Counted from the first letter of the stretch, positions 1-12,110 are shown. The stretch: 64,000 nt of DNA from Pomphorhynchus laevis (GCA_012934845.2 WNNJ02001554.1:1-64000), one strand, 5' to 3'. Program-made: numbers and translations. Notes: a model not told the origin generated them from the letters alone.

Positions 1-482
1 TGTCCTCAGGTACGATATCTTCCCTATGAGGCACGAATAAAAAGTTTGAATATGCCGACAGTGCGTGAAAGGTTCCTTCTTTTCGACCTTCTAGCTATGT
101 ATCGACTAGTTAATAAAGATGAAAATTTTCCAGCAAATAGAGTTGAACTCAATGAACGGGATGGACGTAGAGGGCACTCGAAAGTACTAGTAGTACATGA
201 GCACGGAAAATACCCTCGTCATTTCCGACTGTCTCATCGAGCGGTGAATATTTGGAATCGCCTTCCAGTTGATGTCGCTGCGGTGCATACAATCAATGAA
301 TTTAAATGCAATATAAAGAACTGGATTCGAAATGAGAACGAATGGTGGTTGCTGCAGTACCCATGGTTCTGATATATATACTGAACGATTTTTTTGATTT
401 TTTTCTTGTATTTATTTGTTTTTTTTATGTGAGCGGTCAAAACAGCCTTATGGCTATGACCTGTATTAATAATAATATAATA
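1..482 (+). mobile_element. CR1/Jockey-like LINE, 3' end
   Basis: This is the 3' terminal piece of a non-LTR retrotransposon. The frame at 46-372 encodes the C-terminus of ORF2 after the reverse transcriptase, including the block RLSHRAVNIWNRLP that is typical of CR1/Jockey-type proteins. It is followed by a 3' UTR with a small hairpin (GCCTTATGGC) and a TAA/ATA-rich tail at about 460-482. The same tail with its hairpin recurs at 1,668-1,771, and a related one (CAGCCATATAGGCTTTG) ends the LINE at 16,290, so the tail is a family mark. The copy runs off the left edge of the window. The clade assignment is from memory of the protein pattern. Confidence 0.7.

Positions 483-531
<49 letters not shown>
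483..531. repeat. (AT)n microsatellite
   Basis: A run of TA dinucleotides separates the plus-strand LINE tail from an inverted copy of the same LINE. A second (AT)n run lies at 1,627-1,667, also next to a tail of this family. Both probably derive from the element's own 3' UTR, which reads TGATATATATACTGAA in the left copy. Confidence 0.85.
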
Positions 532-535
<4 letters not shown>

Positions 536-1372
536 ACCATGGGTACTGCAGCAACCACCATTCGTTCTCATTTCGAATCCAGTTCTTTATATTGCATTTA
601 AATTCATTGATTGTATGCACCGCAGCGACATCAACTGGAAGGCGATTCCAAATATTCACCGCTCGATGAGACAGTCGGAAATGACGAGGGTATTTTCCGT
701 GCTCATTGGATTTCATATCATTTTTATTTCCGAGTGCCACATCATTGCACACTCTAGCATCGTCTCTTGTCTGCGTTCTACTTAAAGGCAGCTTCAATAC
801 ATTATTTGGTGGAACATGAGTAGAAATCAATATATTGTGGTTGTTTAGACTGTGTTCCGCGAATATGCCAGATAAAGGTGAAGGCCATTTAGTAATACTC
901 TCAGGTGTAACTTTATCCTTGTCGTTTGCCATCACAGTGCTGTCATTGATATTTCTTCTTTGTTTATATACCGTCCGTGAATGTTTATGTCCTCGTGTCC
1001 AAATGCGAGTCGAACTTGAAGCATCTATTACGTCTGGTTCCTTATTTGAATTGACGTGTAACGACATCGGCGTAGTGATTTTGCTCTGGCATATGCTAGA
1101 TTCTTTGTCAATTATTTGTTCTTGAATCTTGGGTGTCTTTAAGTTAAAATGAGCATTGTCCTTTGCTGATGTCGGTGAACTACAAAATACGATTGACGCA
1201 GTACAAAAACCACATATGAATTTTCTTCTACTCAATGTATCAGCATCTTTATGTGGTACAGTTACTGTAGTCCAGACATTGCAGCCATCACCATCACATC
1301 CTACTTGTCTTGATATGAATTCAGGAATATCGTTTCCCTTACGTCTGCCCATAATTGTGGTCTAATATCAGG
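531..1372 (-). mobile_element. Internally deleted LINE, ORF1-ORF2 fusion
   Basis: A single open frame (531-1,352, 273 codons, minus strand) starts with an ORF1-like N-terminus. It carries CxxxxC and CGFC cysteine pairs near residues 19-51, possibly a PHD-like zinc finger, followed by a Ser/Thr/Asn-rich region. Near residue 217 it passes in frame into the ORF2 C-terminus also found at 200-372, starting at EHGKYPRHFRLSHRAVN. All of the endonuclease and reverse transcriptase is missing. The copy is inverted relative to the left copy and to the tail at 1,668-1,771. It is either a non-autonomous deletion derivative or a 5'-inverted (twin-primed) insertion that deleted its middle. Whether the protein is made is unknown. 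Confidence 0.6.
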
Positions 1373-1625
1373 TCGTGTATTTACTTTAGATTGTATTTAC
1401 TTTAGATTGTATTATTAGTATACAACAGCCGATGAGCGGTGGCTCGTTTGTCTGTATCTCAATGTAACTTATAATTACTTATAATAAGTAATTCTTCTGG
1501 AATCGTTCTTCTGGAATCGTTCTTAATTGTTTGTATGTTATTTATTGTATTTACTTTACATCTCAAATGTATGTTTATAAGAAACCAAAATTTTTTTAGG
1601 TTTAAAAATATTTTTTTAGGTTTAA

Positions 1626-1626
<1 letters not shown>

Positions 1627-1667
<41 letters not shown>

Positions 1668-1771
1668 TGAATGATGTTTTTTGATTTTTTTCTTGTATTT
1701 ATTTGTTTTTTTTATGTGAGCGGTCAAAACAGCCTTAGGGCTATGACCTGTAGTAATAATATAATATAATA
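1627..1771 (+). mobile_element. LINE 3' tail, same family as 1-482
   Basis: An (AT)n run is followed by the family 3' UTR with the hairpin sequence GCCTTAGGGC and a final TAATAATATAATA tail. No coding sequence of the same orientation precedes it. The upstream neighbour is the inverted ORF1-ORF2 copy, which fits a 5'-inverted insertion. Confidence 0.65.
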
Positions 1772-2434
1772 TTTGGCCTTTATAGTCAATTTACTAATTA
1801 TAATATAATACAACTTACTGCTTTATTTACAGCGGCCGTTGTTATTAATCAAATGATCGCCAGTATGTTGACAAAACATCCATACACTAGAAATGCTTAT
1901 AAATAGGAGTTTTACAAAAATATGTAGATGAAAAATGATCAGTTGTCAACTGAGATGAGGAATATGATGAAACTATGCTTTAAGGCTGTGAGGGAGGTAA
2001 AAGTACGAAATTAGATCCGTAAAGAGTTCTGAACTAAGTATGCTCGAAGATCAAAGTCTGAAGAATAACTACAACAATAAAACGACAATATTAAGAACTA
2101 CATAGATTCAATAATAGCTACAATATTAGATCGTGTTCATTAAAGAGTGGAGTAGCCACAAGGAAGGAGCGGAAGCCAAAGGATGTAAAGTAGTTTGGGA
2201 TATGTAAAAAAGGGAATTACGAAAACGCAAAAAAAAACAGTAAACAGGTAGATCCTCAACGACCATTGACAATACCATTAAACAGGTAGAGGATTAATGG
2301 CAGATAATCAACCATTAACGTGGTAGATCCTCCCCGAGTTTAGATACGTTTTTTTGTCTGGGTTGTTACATCTTAAAACAATGTCTAACTTACATAACAA
2401 TTAACTAAGTTCATACCACCAAAGAATGATTCTC
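1772..2434. other. AT-rich DNA, no gene seen
   Basis: No convincing coding frame was found. Around 2,240-2,330 a short motif built on ACCATTAA / GGTAGATCCTC is repeated in direct and inverted form. I cannot assign it to a family. Confidence 0.4.
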
Positions 2435-2439
2435 ACTAG

Positions 2440-2494
2440 AACTGTACAATCTCGACAACGCATCTTAACGATGCGTTGTCGAGATTGTACAGTT
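2440..2494. repeat. Perfect inverted repeat, 25-bp arms
   Basis: The arms at 2,440-2,464 and 2,470-2,494 are exact reverse complements (the left arm begins AACTGTACAATCTCG) around a 5-nt loop. Part of the right arm is then repeated directly at about 2,495-2,511. Confidence 0.85.
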
Positions 2495-2834
2495 CGAGAT
2501 TGTACAGTTTCAACGTATCGTCATTGCTCATCTATGTGATGAGCAATCAATGACGATGCAATTCAAAATTGCTTTACTGGAAGCAATGAATAATTTATAA
2601 AACCTTTTTTATTAATTACTTTATAATGACTTGGAGACAACTATAACCTGTACTCGTGATGTAGTCAAAACAATTTATAATAGAAGATTTATTTTTATTT
2701 TTCTACAAGGCTTAGCCATAAGGCTATTTTGCCTTATCACAATTTGGAAGATAAAAAGAAAAAATAAAAAGAAAATAAAAAATAAAAAATAAGATAATAA
2801 ATACTAAACCCACAATCTTCTTACATTTCAAATA

Positions 2835-3025
2835 TATAGTTATTACAGGAACGAAGAAGAAAATATCCTTTATTTAATAAAAAATTCTATATTTCGATAG
2901 CTCCTGCTATCATCATCAGGATTACATTTTTTTGTAATCCTGATGATGATAGCAAGATCTATCGAAATATAGATTTTTTTTATCAAATAAAGGATATTTT
3001 CTTCTTCGTTCCTGTAATAACTATA
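2835..3025. repeat. Foldback of a PLE-type hammerhead region
   Basis: The left arm, starting TATAGTTATTACAGGAACG, mirrors the right arm, ending CGTTCCTGTAATAACTATA. The arms are about 90 bp with a few mismatches. Each arm has a hammerhead-like core: CTGATGA at 2,940-2,946 then GAAA at 2,964-2,967 on the plus strand, with GATAG/CTATC able to pair between them. The mirror core is on the minus strand near 2,892-2,919. Such cores followed by an AAATAAAG-type run are typical of the ends of Penelope-like elements. No PLE coding sequence is adjacent. Confidence 0.65.
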
Positions 3026-3065
3026 AAAAAATAAGAAACAAAGAAAAGGAAATCAACAGCTTGCC

Positions 3066-3640
3066 ATCGACCTTGCCAAAGTGTTTGTCCAAATCGACCT
3101 TGCCAAAGCATCTAATACGGTAGACCATAGCATACTGTTGGGAAAACTTACCGCTTATGGATTTGACCCACACATCGGGTTCTGGATCTCAACTTATTTT
3201 TTGAATAGGAAATCTGCAGTCCGTGTAGGAGATTCACTTTCCGATTGGGCGCGGTTTTCCTAGGTAGTACCGCAAGGTTCTGTTTTTAGCCCGTTGCTTT
3301 TCCACATCTTTATAAATGATCTCCCGGAAATTCTTAAGTCACATTCTCTTTTGTATGCCGATGATATTAAATTATGACGTGAAATCGAATCTCAATCGGA
3401 CAGATTCCTTCTTTAAGCCAATTTGGATACTCTTTCGAGCTGGGCGCGAGACAATAAAATTAGATTGAGCATAACAAAATGTACCTCAATGCACATTGGA
3501 CATAAATTCGGTTATCCCCGCTAATTCATCGGTTCTTCCATTTTATCTCTCGTTGACCACATCAATGATTTCAAGTTAACCGTAGAGATCTCAGGCACAC
3601 AGATTGGAACATAAAGTTCAAAGAATTTTTCTAGAGTAAA
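3066..3640 (+). mobile_element. Decayed LINE reverse transcriptase fragment
   Basis: Translation in broken frames shows reverse transcriptase motifs in order. A motif-A-like stretch (FVQIDLAKASNTVDHSILL) is followed by a B motif (VPQGSVFSPLLFHIFINDLP) near 3,265-3,330 and a C motif (SLLYADDIKL) near 3,345-3,377. In-frame stops include one near 3,261 and one after the YADD box. It is a CR1/Jockey-like relic, truncated at both ends. Confidence 0.7.
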
Positions 3641-3685
3641 ATTATCAGCAAATTCTGTTAAAATTACATTCGTGTGCCACGTAAT

Positions 3686-4176
3686 CTGTTTTTTAGGCAT
3701 TATTAATTATCCACACGAGAAAAACAATTTTTTTGTTAGAGTTAATTATAACAACGTTTCGGTCAATCACAGTGACCCTTTTCAAGTTGAAAGTTTTCAA
3801 ACACAAATCGCCTTATATTACATAAGTGCGGAAGAAAATGAACATGTTTTCTTAGTCCATAGTGTCGATAGGAATTTTTAAATTATAATTTGATTTATTT
3901 CCATGCATCCTTTCACCACTGCTGTTGATACACATCAACGGCAGTGGTGAAAGGATGCATGGAAATAAATCAAATTATAATTTAAAAATTCCTATCGACA
4001 CTATGGACTAAGAAAACATGTTCATTTTCTTCCGCACTTATGTAATATAAGGCGATTTGTGTTTGAAAACTTTCAACTTGAAAAGGGTCACTGTGATTGA
4101 CCGAAACGTTGTTATAATTAACTCTAACAAAAAATTGTTTTTCTCGTGTGGATAATTAATAATGCCTAAAAAGCAG
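3686..4176. repeat. 491-bp near-perfect palindrome
   Basis: Two arms of about 240 bp mirror each other around a 4-nt loop at 3,930-3,933 (GTTGAT-ACAC-ATCAAC). A mismatch is visible close to the centre. Each arm holds a sequence of the form AAAAGGGTCACTG...GACCGAAACGTT (4,080-4,112, mirrored at 3,751-3,783), which resembles the degenerate hammerhead region at PLE ends. The short frame at 3,672-3,881 is not a believable gene. Confidence 0.8.
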
Positions 4177-4199
4177 ATCATCAGCAAATGTTTCATCGA

Positions 4200-5865
4200 C
4201 ATTGTTTAAACCTAAAATTCAAGATGACATCGTCTCAGGAAAGTTATCAATTTATAGAGAATTAAATAGCATTTATGTTCCTGACGCCTTTTTTATCTCG
4301 GTCTCTTTTCATGTATAAAACATAAATCCATATGCTCATCGATATCCCTTTTTATCACAACCTTGTTTAACTCGTCCATCCGCAGTCGTATATTCCCTTC
4401 ACACTAGAAATCCGCAATCATTAGTCCCCTCCTTAAGAAACAATCGCTCGACTTCTCCCTTCATTCTAGCTATCTCCCCATTTCCCTACTCCCTACTCTT
4501 TCTAAGCACTTATAACGCCTCATCTTAATACAGATCAACCCTTATCTCTCATAATCCAATCTGTACCCTCCTTTCCAATCCGCATTCCGCTCTAATCCCT
4601 CCACAGAAATCGCTTGCATGAAAGTTTACAACGACTTACTCATTTCTCGAGACAAGGCTCTATATAGTGTTCTCATCTCCATTGTCCTCCCCTCAGCCTT
4701 CGATATTGTCGACCACTCCGTCCTCCTTTCTCGCCTTCATTATGATTACGGCTTTTCTTCCTCCTCCGTAGCATGGTTTGACTCATATCTATCAGACCGT
4801 TCCTTTCGCAACCGTTCTAATTCATCATCCTCCCCTCCCATCCCTATTTTTTGCGGGGTCCCACAAGGTTCAGTCCTAGGTCCCCTGATTTTCTCTCTTC
4901 TGCTTGGCGATCTCTCTCCGTTTATCAAACCTTACTCCTTTAACGTCATGCAATACGCCGATGACATCCTCATCTATGCTCATGCACCCGCACATCGCAT
5001 ACACGATATCGGCATTTCTGCCTCCAACTGTCTTTCTTCTATCTACAAACGTCTCTCCAATCTCCATCTCGTTCTAAACCCCGAAAAGTCCAAAATAATG
5101 TGGATCCTCCCCCGTAAACCAAACATATCTCCTCCCACTGTATATTTTGCCTCATCGATCATCCCTATAGTCCACAATCTCACTTTCTTAGGCTTCCATT
5201 TCGATGATCACCTTTCCCTTAAACCCTTCGTCCGTGACAAGGTCCGCTCATCTAACTTAATTCTCCGTGACATCCGCCGTATCCGCCCCCTTATCGACTT
5301 CCGTTCTTGTATGTCTCTTCTTTCATCGCTTCTTTTCCCTAAAATCGATTACTGCCTTAGCCTTTTCGCCAATTCTCCAAAATCCATCATCCTACCCCTA
5401 CAACGAATAATCAACACCGCCGTTCGAGTGCTCTTTCGTCTCCGTCGCTTCGACCACACATCTACATATTTTGCCCAACTCTCCTGGCCCACTATCCACA
5501 TCCGCATTAAACTCCGCCTTCCTCTCGTAACTTTACGTATCACCGCTGTCGCCTCCCCATCGTTCATTAACCTTCCTTTCTTAACGACACTCGCCCCACC
5601 TTGCTATCGCCGCGCTTCCGTCATACCCTCTTACTCCACATTCCCAATTACTCCAATAACTTCGGTGTCCGATCTTTTCTCGCCGCCGCCACACTCGCCT
5701 GGAATCAACTCCATCTGGACATCCGCCGCGCTTCATCCTTTATCACATTCAAACACCTCATTCGTTCACTATCGACACATGATTTACATTTTTGTTTTGT
5801 TGTGGTCGTGTAAGCGTGCGCTGGCACGCATATGCCACTTTAAAATATATATGTTTTTAAATAAA
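4200..5865 (+). mobile_element. CR1/Jockey-like LINE (family B), copy 1
   Basis: The upstream part (4,380-4,617) is decayed reverse transcriptase, including the block PISLLPTLSK. The open frame from 4,618 carries motif A (AFDIVDHSVLLSRLH), B (GVPQGSVLGPLIFSLLLGDL) and C (MQYADDILIYAHA). After about 5,590 the coding sequence shifts frame: the C-terminal block with HTLLLHIPNYSNN and LAWNQL continues in the frame of 5,601-5,813. So the end of the long open frame (to 6,012) is not the native C-terminus. The 3' UTR has a hairpin GCGTGCGCTGGCACGC and an A/T-rich end. A close second copy lies at 40,142-41,270 and an old one on the minus strand at about 12,210-14,110. The coding strand is C/T-rich. 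Confidence 0.8.
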
Positions 5866-5879
5866 AAATCATTTAATCT

Positions 5880-6745
5880 AAAAAAGCCACAAATCAATGG
5901 AACGCGAAATTTCGGACGACCATTTCATCGGATCAAATATCATAAAGCGGTGGATTGCCGAACACTACGAAGCGTGCTAACGAAGACTTGTCGACGAACC
6001 ACAGACAACTGAATCTCGAGCCCGACTTATCGTTGTAGCATCAAAGTGGTCCAGGGCATTCTTTGAAGCACTATCGATCATATCCGTCGGCACACTACCT
6101 GATGACCAATCTATTTCTATAGCCGTGGCGTTTAGGCTCGGTGTTCAATGTTTATAACTGCATCGGTGTATTTGCTGGGTGTCGGTCCCCCGGCACCGTT
6201 ATTGTGTCTAAGACTAAAACAGGATAACGTCTCGCCACCATCGACATGTTGCAGTCAACGAGGTTTTGAGACAGGCTCTCGCTGCCTCGGGATCACCGTA
6301 CAGACTCGAACCGGCAGACTTGGCGCGAAACGATTTCAAACGACCCGATGGTGCGACCCTTATGCCATGGGAAGTTGACCTATACTAGTTTGGAATTTCA
6401 CTTGCCCAAACACCCTGGCCGCCAGTCATGTCGCCCATGAGGTGTCTTCTCCTAGTGCTGTTACAGCCCACGAGGAGCAGCTCAAACGAACCAAATACAG
6501 CTGCTTCGAGGATCGACAGTATTAATTCGTATCCTTTTTATTAGTCCTCATCCTTTTCGAAATACTAGGCGCGGTCGGCCCCAACACATCTGCGATTTTA
6601 ATGCAGCATGGATCGAGGTTGGGCCGCACGAACCGGAGATAAACGCGCATTAAGCTGGATCATGCAACGAATCACCACAGCCGTGCAACGAGGGAATGTA
6701 TCATCATTTTTTGAGTCGGCTGGAAATCTCTCCCTAGGCAACTAA
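5880..6745 (+). mobile_element. LINE C-terminal relic with endonuclease-like block
   Basis: A GC-richer segment with broken frames. It encodes stretches such as NEVLRQALAASGSPYRLEP, then ARNDFKRPDGATLMPWEVD, then a block ending in a degraded form of the family's ISIAVQRGNA-like terminus. I recall this layout from the C-terminus of a widespread group of invertebrate retroelements. The element at 31,951-34,002 has a comparable C-terminal region, with FIRHNTIRDNIAVALRDVC and RSFMDVCVFNP. A nuclease fold of PD-(D/E)XK type is inferred only. Frames are broken several times and the reverse transcriptase is absent. Confidence 0.5.
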
Positions 6746-6749
6746 ATTT

Positions 6750-7300
6750 TTTTAAATTATATAATTTAAATTGTTTTTCAATTTTTAATCACAATATTTG
6801 TAATATGTCGTCTTCACGATAAGATATTTGTCATCTAAAAATATAGAAGTATTATTAAACGTAACTGATTGTTAACTAAGTTTGCTTCTTTAGTTTAAAT
6901 GGGAAATTATTTGAATGATTTGATGAGTTAATAACGTTGTCTTTATTCTGTAAAAACTGCCTCTATAAATACGCCCCATTTTCTAAATTTTATCTGTCAT
7001 GTTCTTTAAATTAACACTACTAGTTGAACCAATTTCATCATGTTATGATAATTTAATTGATGCAAATGATATTTGTTCTATTTTTCGTATACATTCGAAA
7101 TAATTACAACGCTTTTTATTTTATACCGTAATATAGGGAAGATCTTATATAGTGATATCGAAAAGGCATGTTATAGATACTCTTATAAGCCATTTAAACT
7201 AATAATTGAACTATTGAACTATTCAACTATTTGAACTATTGATTTTGTACTTTATTACTATATTATTATCAAAATGCAGGATTTGGCAATTGATTTGAAT
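6750..7300. other. AT-rich intergenic DNA, nothing seen
   Basis: A low-complexity AT-rich stretch with no coding frame, tandem repeat or recognisable element. Confidence 0.5.
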
Positions 7301-8235
7301 GTAGTTTACTGGATACAAAATTTTAAAACTGGAAGGTAGTATCAGGTTCATGTAAACAGTGTGTTGGGAATGGCACAGCACATATATGAACGTGCCTCAA
7401 GGATATGTGTTATGACCTTCACTATTTCTTATACCCATCAATGACCTCATTGATCTATTAAGTTCATTGCTTTATGCAGATGATCTCAAGATATATAGAG
7501 GTATAGAATCCTTGGATGATTGTGTGAAATTGTAAATGGATATTAATGTCATTTAAAATTGAGCTCTTAAAAATGATATTTTAATTAATTCATCTAAATT
7601 TAACTATATGCGAATAAAAGGTTCGCGAAATTCTATTCCATCTACATATTTCCTTAGATTAAAACAGATCGTAGAAGTGAACTACTTTAAAGATCTGGGT
7701 ATGTGGGTTTCTGATGATTTGCGGTCTTAAAACGACATATCCATTTTGTATGCGTTAAGGCCCAACGAATTGCTGGGCTTATTCGCCGTATATTTGATTA
7801 CCTGAATCCACAATTATTTCGAGTTTAGGCTTATGCATTTACCTTGATTAATTTGCTATATGGATCAAACTGTACTTATCCGAAGACTATACGTGAAGAG
7901 CTTCAGATGGAGATCATATTACGGCGTGGAACTAAATTTGTTCGAAGGACACGGAACTTTCCATAGAAAGTCAGGTTGGAAATGCTTCACTTGAAGAGCG
8001 TGAGCTTCACTGTGGATTTTTATGACTTGTGTCTTTTGTGGAAGGTTTTGAATAACCCTAGACACGTATTATATAATCTAATGAATATATGATCTGACAG
8101 CGTATTGCGTGGACATTCACTCTATCTGAGTAGAAAACGAATTATTCATTCAAAGGCAATACATTTCAATCGGCGAATCATCAACAGGTGGAATCGGTTG
8201 ATATATTGTGCGGGCAGTTCGTTACAACATTTAAA
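7300..8235 (+). mobile_element. Decayed CR1-like LINE fragment
   Basis: Broken frames show a C motif (LLYADDLKIYRGIESLDDCV) near 7,470-7,530, a later block NYFKDLGMWVSDDLRS near 7,680-7,725, and a C-terminal HFNRRIINRWNRL near 8,165-8,203. These are in the order expected for the second half of a CR1/Jockey ORF2. Many stops and shifts make it an old relic. It abuts the next LINE at about 8,240. Confidence 0.6.
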
Positions 8236-8239
8236 CAAG

Positions 8240-11200
8240 CTTTTTTGACACTTAATGTTTTTTGTTTTATGCGCGAACAAATTGTCCATGGCGAATTTTA
8301 TTCAAAAATTTTGACGAAAATGAACAGTGACAGAGGATCAATCATTTACAACTCAAACGAGTTTGCGGCAAAAACGATAAAGAATTTCAATATTTTGGAC
8401 GACAAAAGGGTATATTCTTGTCATATTCAATCCGAAACAAAGATGAGTAACATTTCTGTTGTTCCTGGGGAAGGGGAATTACGTCCCCCTATCCCCAAAA
8501 TGGTTAATTTGGGTATTATAACCCTTAAAAAGCCTAGAGAGAGGCACATGCTTTATAATAGATTTCTACGTGAATTTGCATCAACTCTCAGGAATAGAGT
8601 GATCTTTAAAGCCGTTCGTTATAGTGAAATTGGAATAAGGATATCTTTCTCTTCCCAAGACATCCTGGATAGTTACAAGAACTACTTCGACAAGAACTTT
8701 AGTGATACTGCAACTTTCGAATGTAAACCTATACTGGTTTCTCTCAAAATTAGTAATACTTAACTTGAAGAAAAGGATGTCAAATTACTAAAAAACATGT
8801 ACATACGATCTAACTTTCGCCCCCTGTTGGGTAAGAATGGTTTCCCTCTCAACATTGGCTTCTGCGCGACTGCCTTGGGGCAAGCATAATTACTAGAGAA
8901 AACAACCTCCAACCCTTTTATGGGTTTTAACATTAGATTCCGGATCGTGGAGAGAGAAGAATACACCTACCCCCACTGTAGCAGGTGTCATAAGTGGGGG
9001 TACTGGGCCTCCAGTTCTCCCTCCCTGCTACATGTGGGGTGTGTGGCTCATCTTCATGCAAAGATATAGATTCTGGAAATAAGTGCTTGGCTCCATCATC
9101 ATGCTCTAATTGTGGAGGTCCACACCCTGCATGGAGCCGAAAGTGTGCTACCTTCAAAAAGTAAATTAATATGTTTTCCACTTCGGCCTCTAAGATTCCA
9201 GTATCCTACTCCGATGCAGCGGCCTCCTCGGCTCCAACTAACTCCAGAAGTTTGACTGATTCTGAGCTAATAAAGATTACGGACTTAAGAGATGCCGAAT
9301 CTAAGAAATAGACTGAGCTTTTGGTCCAATCACTTTTTTCGGCCCTGTATCAGTCGCCGTCCATTCCAGTTCAATCGTTAGTGCCAACATCTAAAAAGAG
9401 GGGAATTTCGGCCAATCCCGTCCCCCTCTAAAGCTAGGGAAGATGATAAAGGCGAAGACGACTTACAATCGGGGAAATGAAGACGTTGTCCAGGGGCAAG
9501 TACCTACCCTGGACGGGGCTGGTGGCGGAAAGGGAAACCTTCTTGCACCTAGCTCTGTCTAGATTGGCAATCCCCTAATTCAACTAGTCCATCACAATGC
9601 AGAGTACTCGTGAGTATTTTTCACTGAATATCTTTCAGTGGAATTCGGGAGGTGCTTCTGCCCTTAGACTTCTATCTGGTAGAGATGCAGATGTTATAGT
9701 ACTTCAGGAGACGTGGTCTATCCGTCTCCCCCAGGACATTACTCGATTTATTCCAAAGCATATATGTTCCCACTATACTCCGTACATAACCCCTCCTCAC
9801 TCCCCTTCATTTCAAGGACTCTTGACCTTAATTAAGTGATCTTTAAGATCCTCCCTACTGCTAAACTACTCATGTCCAGCCTTGTCTTGTCTGGTACTTT
9901 CACTCAGTAAGAACGGTAAACCCCTTAGTCTAGCCAATATCTACATTCGTCCAGGGGAGATTCACAAGAACCGTGACCTCCTGGATGGTATTATTGACAG
10001 GGACTATGACATGATACTTGAGAACTTCAACGACAGAACTAGTCGTTGGATCAACGCATCACTCCGCAGAGCTAGGAACGGTTATCTTATTTACACACCG
10101 TCCCCTACCTTTCATTGCACATCTACAAATTCTATCCTCGAAATTTATTGCTTCACTCGAGGAGTTGCTTAAACCCCTCTGTACGGAACAGTCGCATCAA
10201 CAATTGTCCACCTCTTAGAGGAGGATACGTTGGTTAGAATGAGGTTTCACTTTGATCCGATCAGAGTGGTCTTCTTTCAGGCGGCTATCCAACTCTTTCC
10301 CATAATAGGAAGTGAGAGTTTAACCGAACTTAATACCTACCTCTTACCCCACTCCGACAAAACTTAAGGTTCTAGCTAAATTGCTGAAACTTCCTAATCT
10401 CTCTGCTTCCGCCAGACAGGCCCTATCGAATAAATACTGGAGTACTAGATATAGGTTCCAGCTGGGAAGGGATAGGGCGAGGATTGCTCGCCTTAACCCT
10501 TCTCAGTCTTCCTTTCGGAAGATTTGCAAGAAGGAGAAGTTTGTGTGTTAGAAGGATAGGGCAATAGGGCATTGGGTCGGATAGGTAAGATAGGCCTTGA
10601 AAACGTTTTAGAGGAGTCACTAGCCCTACACAACTATGGAGCCACGCAATCTCATCAACCAATCCTGCTTTGGGATGACTTCAGGAGTATGGATTTATCT
10701 GTTACGGATATTCTCAACCCTTGGGGTCCACTTCCGGGCACCTTCAAATTCGTCGCTCTACTTTCTTCTCGTGCCTGCTTGCTTTTGACAGCCGATAGGA
10801 GAAGGGAGGTGGCCGTCACAATGCTTTTAGCTTCCCCATCCGATGTAGCAGGCATTAATATTAGTAAGCGTGTTTTTATTCCTAAGAAAAAATCCTGATC
10901 ATGCCCTAAAGATCTGCGACCCATTTCGATTCAAAATGCCCTCGTGTCGATTTACGAAAAAGCGCTTGCGCGTAAAATCCGCGACCATTTAAGTAGGCGT
11001 AATTTGATCCCTCCTGGTTTTCATGGGTTCGTTAAAGGTTGCTCGGTCCATTCAGCAGTAGGTGAGGTGGATCAAATTTGTCGTGATAATAGCCATCGTC
11101 TTGTTGCAGCTGTTTTCCTTGACTTTTCTGCTGCATTTAGCACATTTCCATTCCCTGTGTGATCTCTTCTCTCAGGTCCCTCGGGTTGCCTGCGAGAATT

Positions 11201-12110
11201 GTGAACAGGGTGAAGATTCTGCTGTACACCAAGCGATTTTACTATGAAGACGACCCGATGCGCGTCAGTTCTACACTATTACGGGTGTGCCTCAAATCTC
11301 TCCTTTCTCCTATCTTATATCTTGCTGCTTCCATCAACCTATTTAAAATATTCAAACGCGAACAACGTCTTGTGGTGTACGCTGATGACACCACAGCCCT
11401 ATTAACTGAACACAGGTGTAAAAACGTAGTCTCTGACATCATCCGTTTCTTTTTAAGATTAAAAGATTAGTTACCCATATTCAACCTTATTTTAAACTCC
11501 GCCAAATCGCAGGCGGTTGTCTTTCATTGCACCCTTGCAATAAAGCAGAAACTTAAGAGATTAGCAATATCTGCACTCTCCTCCATATTTGCCTCTGAAC
11601 CACTCCCCACCTTCACAAGTCCAGTAAAAGACCAGGGGTTCACCGTTACGGTGAGCTGGTCGGCGAAAGTTGACCTGGATAGAATCAAATGTATTTTTAA
11701 GAGAGCTAGGTGGGCTCTGAAACGGGCCCAGCATCTGTCGTTGAATGGGAAAACTTAGGTGCGCCTTTGGGGCACTTGGGCTATCTCGGGATTAGTCTTC
11801 TTTTCGAGAGGACGTATCCCAGAGCAAATGCTAAGGTTTCTTAAGCTACTCGTCTCTCGTTTACCCAGCATAGTCCGCGCCTTTTTGGATTCTTCGGTGG
11901 GGTGGGTGAAAGATCCCGGGTGGTTCAGTCGGAAAGCGGTGTGTTGGATCGATTGGGGGGGGCTCAGATCCCGCTGGATCTGAGGCCATACAGAAGTGGT
12001 GAAGACTTCTAGAAAGATAAAGTTATAAGATGACTTAAATTTTTGTTGCTGTCCCTGTTAATGTACTTAACGTTATTCTGTTATTTAAAAGAATCATTTA
12101 TTTATTTGTT
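8240..12110 (+). mobile_element. Near full-length R1/I-like LINE, decayed
   Basis: An ORF1 of about 190 codons (8,188-8,763) is followed, in shifted frames, by zinc-knuckle cysteines including CSNCGGPHPAWSRKC near 9,100-9,146. An APE-type endonuclease begins at 9,597 (FSLNIFQWNSGG, then VIVLQETWS) and continues at 9,882 (LANIYIRPGE). The reverse transcriptase follows at 10,850-11,470, with DLRPISI, AVFLDFSAAF and VVYADDTTALL. The C-terminal region runs to about 11,985. Gag-like knuckles plus APE endonuclease plus this RT order fit the R1/I/Jockey group. At least ten stops or shifts separate the frames. The 3' end near 12,110 has no clear poly-A. Confidence 0.75.

Noticed and set aside
3672-3881. 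69-codon frame as a gene
   Set aside because: It lies wholly inside one arm of a 491-bp palindrome and has no protein similarity I recognise.
6148-6378. 76-codon ORF as a host gene
   Set aside because: It overlaps, out of frame, a LINE C-terminal relic whose blocks are recognisable in other frames.
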